This document shows positions 61,919-64,000 of a DNA stretch of 64,000 bases, one piece after another. Made by a program: the position numbers and the translations under genes. The stretch covers positions 1-64,000 of the forward strand of contig CAWFEA010000018.1 of NCBI GenBank assembly GCA_963814745.1, read 5' to 3'. The notes below the pieces were generated by a model, which searched no databases, was not told where the DNA came from, and was given only the letters and a program-made list of their open reading frames with translations. Numbering within the stretch: the stretch's first letter is position 1; each line of letters opens with the position of its first letter. Source of the stretch: CAWBRT01 sp963814745 (GTDB lineage Bacteria; Acidobacteriota; Terriglobia; Terriglobales; Acidobacteriaceae).

Positions 61919-62863
61919 TTAGTCCGCGACATAAGATTCGCTCGCAGCGTGAGGACGTGGACCCAGGTCGATTCTCCGGTTGATCCGCATCGTCAGTTGC
62001 CGCTTCAGGAGATTGGAAGCGCTGTCGATCCAGCAGGGGAACGCATACTTTTCAGGCGACCTCGGTTGTGCCAGCAGCGCGAGCACATAGATTGAGCCCC
62101 TGATCCGCAGAAGTGCTTTCCACGCGCGGTCCTGGAATAACTCGAAAGAGTTCAGCTTTTCTTTGGCCCCGTAAGCCACGCACATCGTCCGAGCCTTGTT
62201 CGTCAACAGATTGTTACTGACCTGCGTGATGCGCGCCTTGTGATCGCGGTCGGCGGCCTGAATCCGGCTAATCTTCAGGAATTTGTGCTCCCTTCCGATT
62301 TGCAGCCAGTAGATGTGATCGATGGCAACCTTAAGCGCGGGATCCAGGCGGTGTTTGTCGGTTACCGAACGGCGGAAAAAAACGGTTGGCTGAGGAATGA
62401 TGTATCCTCGCAAAGCTCGCCCATAGTCAAACTTCGGGAAACACCAGATCATTTGCAAGCCGCTGTTCTCCGAGATCAACGCCACTTCGCCGTGGACAAC
62501 ATCCACATCCGGGTGCTTTTGCAGAGCGGCCACGGAGGTACTGATCACCTGCCGGTCGAAGTAGAGGTCGTCCGAGTTAAGCCACCCGACAATTTCACCT
62601 CTTACACGCTCGAAGCCCTTGTTCAGCGCGTCGGCATGTCCGCGGTCGCGCTCCGATATCCATTCAAACGAGTACCCCGGTCCGTGATCTTTCGCTTCCC
62701 ACTGTTTCAGTAATTGCACGGTTCCGTCCGTCGATGCGCCATCAATCACGATCTGGTGAATAGGGCGATATTGCTGTAGCTCTACCGACCTGAGCGTCTC
62801 CTCAATAAACCTCGCCTGGTTAAACGAGGGGGTGACGATGCTGACGAGCGGGTGGGACATCAT
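61919..62863 (-). CDS. GT2-family glycosyltransferase
   Basis: GT-A enzyme of about 314 residues. It has VSIVTPSFNQARFIEETL, IDGASTDGT, ERDRGHADALNKGF and the metal-binding NSDDLYF (DxD equivalent), followed by HGEVALI and the family's C-terminal helical part. The frame begins with TTG at 62938, overlapping the upstream gene; ATG at 62863, directly before the first beta strand, is preferred although it has no clear binding site. It lies between two GT4 genes and presumably elongates the same repeat unit. Confidence 0.87.
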   Translation of the reverse strand: MMSHPLVSIVTPSFNQARFIEETLRSVELQQYRPIHQIVIDGASTDGTVQLLKQWEAKDHGPGYSFEWISERDRGHADALNKGFERVRGEIVGWLNSDDLYFDRQVISTSVAALQKHPDVDVVHGEVALISENSGLQMIWCFPKFDYGRALRGYIIPQPTVFFRRSVTDKHRLDPALKVAIDHIYWLQIGREHKFLKISRIQAADRDHKARITQVSNNLLTNKARTMCVAYGAKEKLNSFELFQDRAWKALLRIRGSIYVLALLAQPRSPEKYAFPCWIDSASNLLKRQLTMRINRRIDLGPRPHAASESYVAD

Positions 62864-62915
62864 TTTTGTGCGATGGTTCTCTGGTCGCGGTTTTCTTGGC
62901 AGTCCCGATAAGGGA

Positions 62916-64000
62916 CTATTGGCAATCGATTGCGTCAATGTTCTCTACAATGGAAGCGTAAAACCGGTCTGGAGAGTGCGCGGCGACGAATTTTCTGAGC
63001 CGGCTGGCCGGCCAGGCCGCAAGCCTATCCTGCATCACCATCTTGCTAAATGCGGCAGCAAGGTCTTCCACCCGACTGGGGTCACATAGGATCCCGAGTT
63101 GATTGGAGCCGACATCCAAAGCGATCCAGCCGGTGTTCTGAGTAATGACCGGTCGTCCCGCGGCTGCCGCCCAAAAGATTACGCTGCTGAACCCAGGGTG
63201 ATGCAAGTAGGGAGCGAGCACAACGTCACACTCAATCAGCCTGTCAATCAACTCGTCTTCGGTCACGAAACGGTCGTCAAATTGAAGATCGACAATTCCT
63301 TCCGATTGTATGCGCGTGACCGTCCGGCGCAAGCAGTCAAGCTCGGACGCGTCCCCTTCGCTCAATTTGCCTAAGATGCGGACACGCACCTGGCGCGCGG
63401 TTGCCGGATCAAGCCGTTCGAGTGCATCCAACGTGGCGAACAGGCCCTTGCGGCGGCCGAGCGAACCAAACAGAAGAAACTCCACTCGATCCCTGGCCGG
63501 CGGAGGAGGAGCGGAAGCCAGACGTTGAAACTGTTGCGCGGTTACCGGCAAAGGATCGGGAATCCAACGCCAGTTGCGCACGATCGAGCGCGGACCATTC
63601 TCCACGAAGTTCTTATCAAACGAAAGCACGACCGGGATCTCCCGCCGTCTCGCCAACCAGTAGACGGTGCGAAGCTTCCAGCGTTCGTTCCAGTCGGCGC
63701 TGAGGAGCGCCGGCGAACAGAACATCACGATGCCGGTGACACGACCCGGCGTGGACCGACGATCGAGAGCGGCGCCGATCAGGGTGGTATCGAAAAGACT
63801 GTCGAAAAGAACCGCACCGGGCCGTTGGCGCAAAATGTTCCGCATTTCGGACCACCGCACCAACCCCCTTGCCCTTGCCCGCAAATTTGATGTCGGTGAG
63901 CAGGCATCCGCCACGCTCTGCCGGCAATACTCGAACGAGAGCTTCGGCTGGGTTTGGATCGTGTCGAGTATGTTCAGCATATCGTAATCGCGAAAGTTGG
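62916..64000 (-). CDS. GT4-family glycosyltransferase (5' end probably beyond the window)
   Basis: At least 354 residues, GT-B fold. EFLLFGSLGRRKGLFATLDA, the FDDRFVTEDELIDRLIECD region and APYLHHPGFSSVIFWAAAAG are typical of the GT4 donor domain. An ATG at 63980 could start it, but the six codons before it to the window edge (NFRDYD) are open and read naturally, and the N-terminal domain looks short, so the gene likely starts outside. It is the most upstream visible member of the minus-strand polysaccharide gene run. Confidence 0.85.
   Translation of the reverse strand, partial: NFRDYDMLNILDTIQTQPKLSFEYCRQSVADACSPTSNLRARARGLVRWSEMRNILRQRPGAVLFDSLFDTTLIGAALDRRSTPGRVTGIVMFCSPALLSADWNERWKLRTVYWLARRREIPVVLSFDKNFVENGPRSIVRNWRWIPDPLPVTAQQFQRLASAPPPPARDRVEFLLFGSLGRRKGLFATLDALERLDPATARQVRVRILGKLSEGDASELDCLRRTVTRIQSEGIVDLQFDDRFVTEDELIDRLIECDVVLAPYLHHPGFSSVIFWAAAAGRPVITQNTGWIALDVGSNQLGILCDPSRVEDLAAAFSKMVMQDRLAAWPASRLRKFVAAHSPDRFYASIVENIDAIDCQ

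Noticed and set aside
1..64000. tRNA, rRNA, insertion sequences, prophage, toxin-antitoxin or defence systems
   Set aside because: No matching structures, transposase motifs or signature proteins were seen in the window.

Overview
The window reads as chromosomal DNA of a GC-rich Gram-negative soil bacterium, most probably an Acidobacteriota of the Terriglobia/Koribacter type. This is inferred from the gene families present: an Oar-like TonB-dependent receptor with an N-terminal carboxypeptidase-regulatory domain, a secreted pro-kumamolisin protease with Ig/MBG-like repeats, a DUF5666 protein, a PAP2-Wzi fusion, and dispersed palindromic intergenic repeats. No rRNA, tRNA, CRISPR array, insertion sequence or prophage was found.

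Layout. 0-8.4 kb (mostly + strand) is housekeeping: the plsY end and gpsA (glycerolipid synthesis), a membrane protein of unknown function, ftsY, ribD and ribE (riboflavin), an orphan Mla/Mce-type ABC ATPase and a prepilin peptidase. 8.6-12 kb (- strand) is the dTDP-L-rhamnose operon rfbB-rfbA-rfbC-rfbD. 12.3-17.3 kb holds the PAP2-Wzi protein and a response regulator/histidine kinase pair. 17.6-24.8 kb holds cyclopropane synthase, a GT87-like membrane protein, an EmrB-type exporter, an ABC-F ATPase and two small proteins. 25.4-35.9 kb holds the TonB-receptor/DUF5666 pair, membrane glycosyltransferases and a DUF2252 protein. 36-42 kb is rich in cyclic-di-GMP genes: a GGEEF response regulator, a triple-PilZ protein, a phosphoesterase and a GAF-HD-GYP protein. 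42.8-50.6 kb holds two very large secreted proteins. 50.9 kb to the end (- strand) is a surface-polysaccharide locus: three glycosyltransferases, wecB, a TagA/WecG transferase, an initiating sugar transferase, an FkbM methyltransferase and three alkaline-phosphatase-superfamily enzymes with a translationally coupled small membrane protein.

How it fits together. Rhamnose donor synthesis, WecB (UDP-ManNAc), the initiating transferase, the glycosyltransferases and the Wzi-type outer-membrane protein point to production and anchoring of an extracellular polysaccharide. The c-di-GMP genes are plausible regulators of it. The three AlkP-superfamily enzymes beside the glycosyltransferases are the best candidate for an unexplored polysaccharide- or lipid-modifying system.

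Quality warning. At least six genes, including the essential ftsY, are broken by seven single-base indels, mostly in short homopolymers, while the coding sense continues perfectly in another frame. Consensus errors in the assembly are the simplest explanation. I report those genes as single loci and give the break positions.
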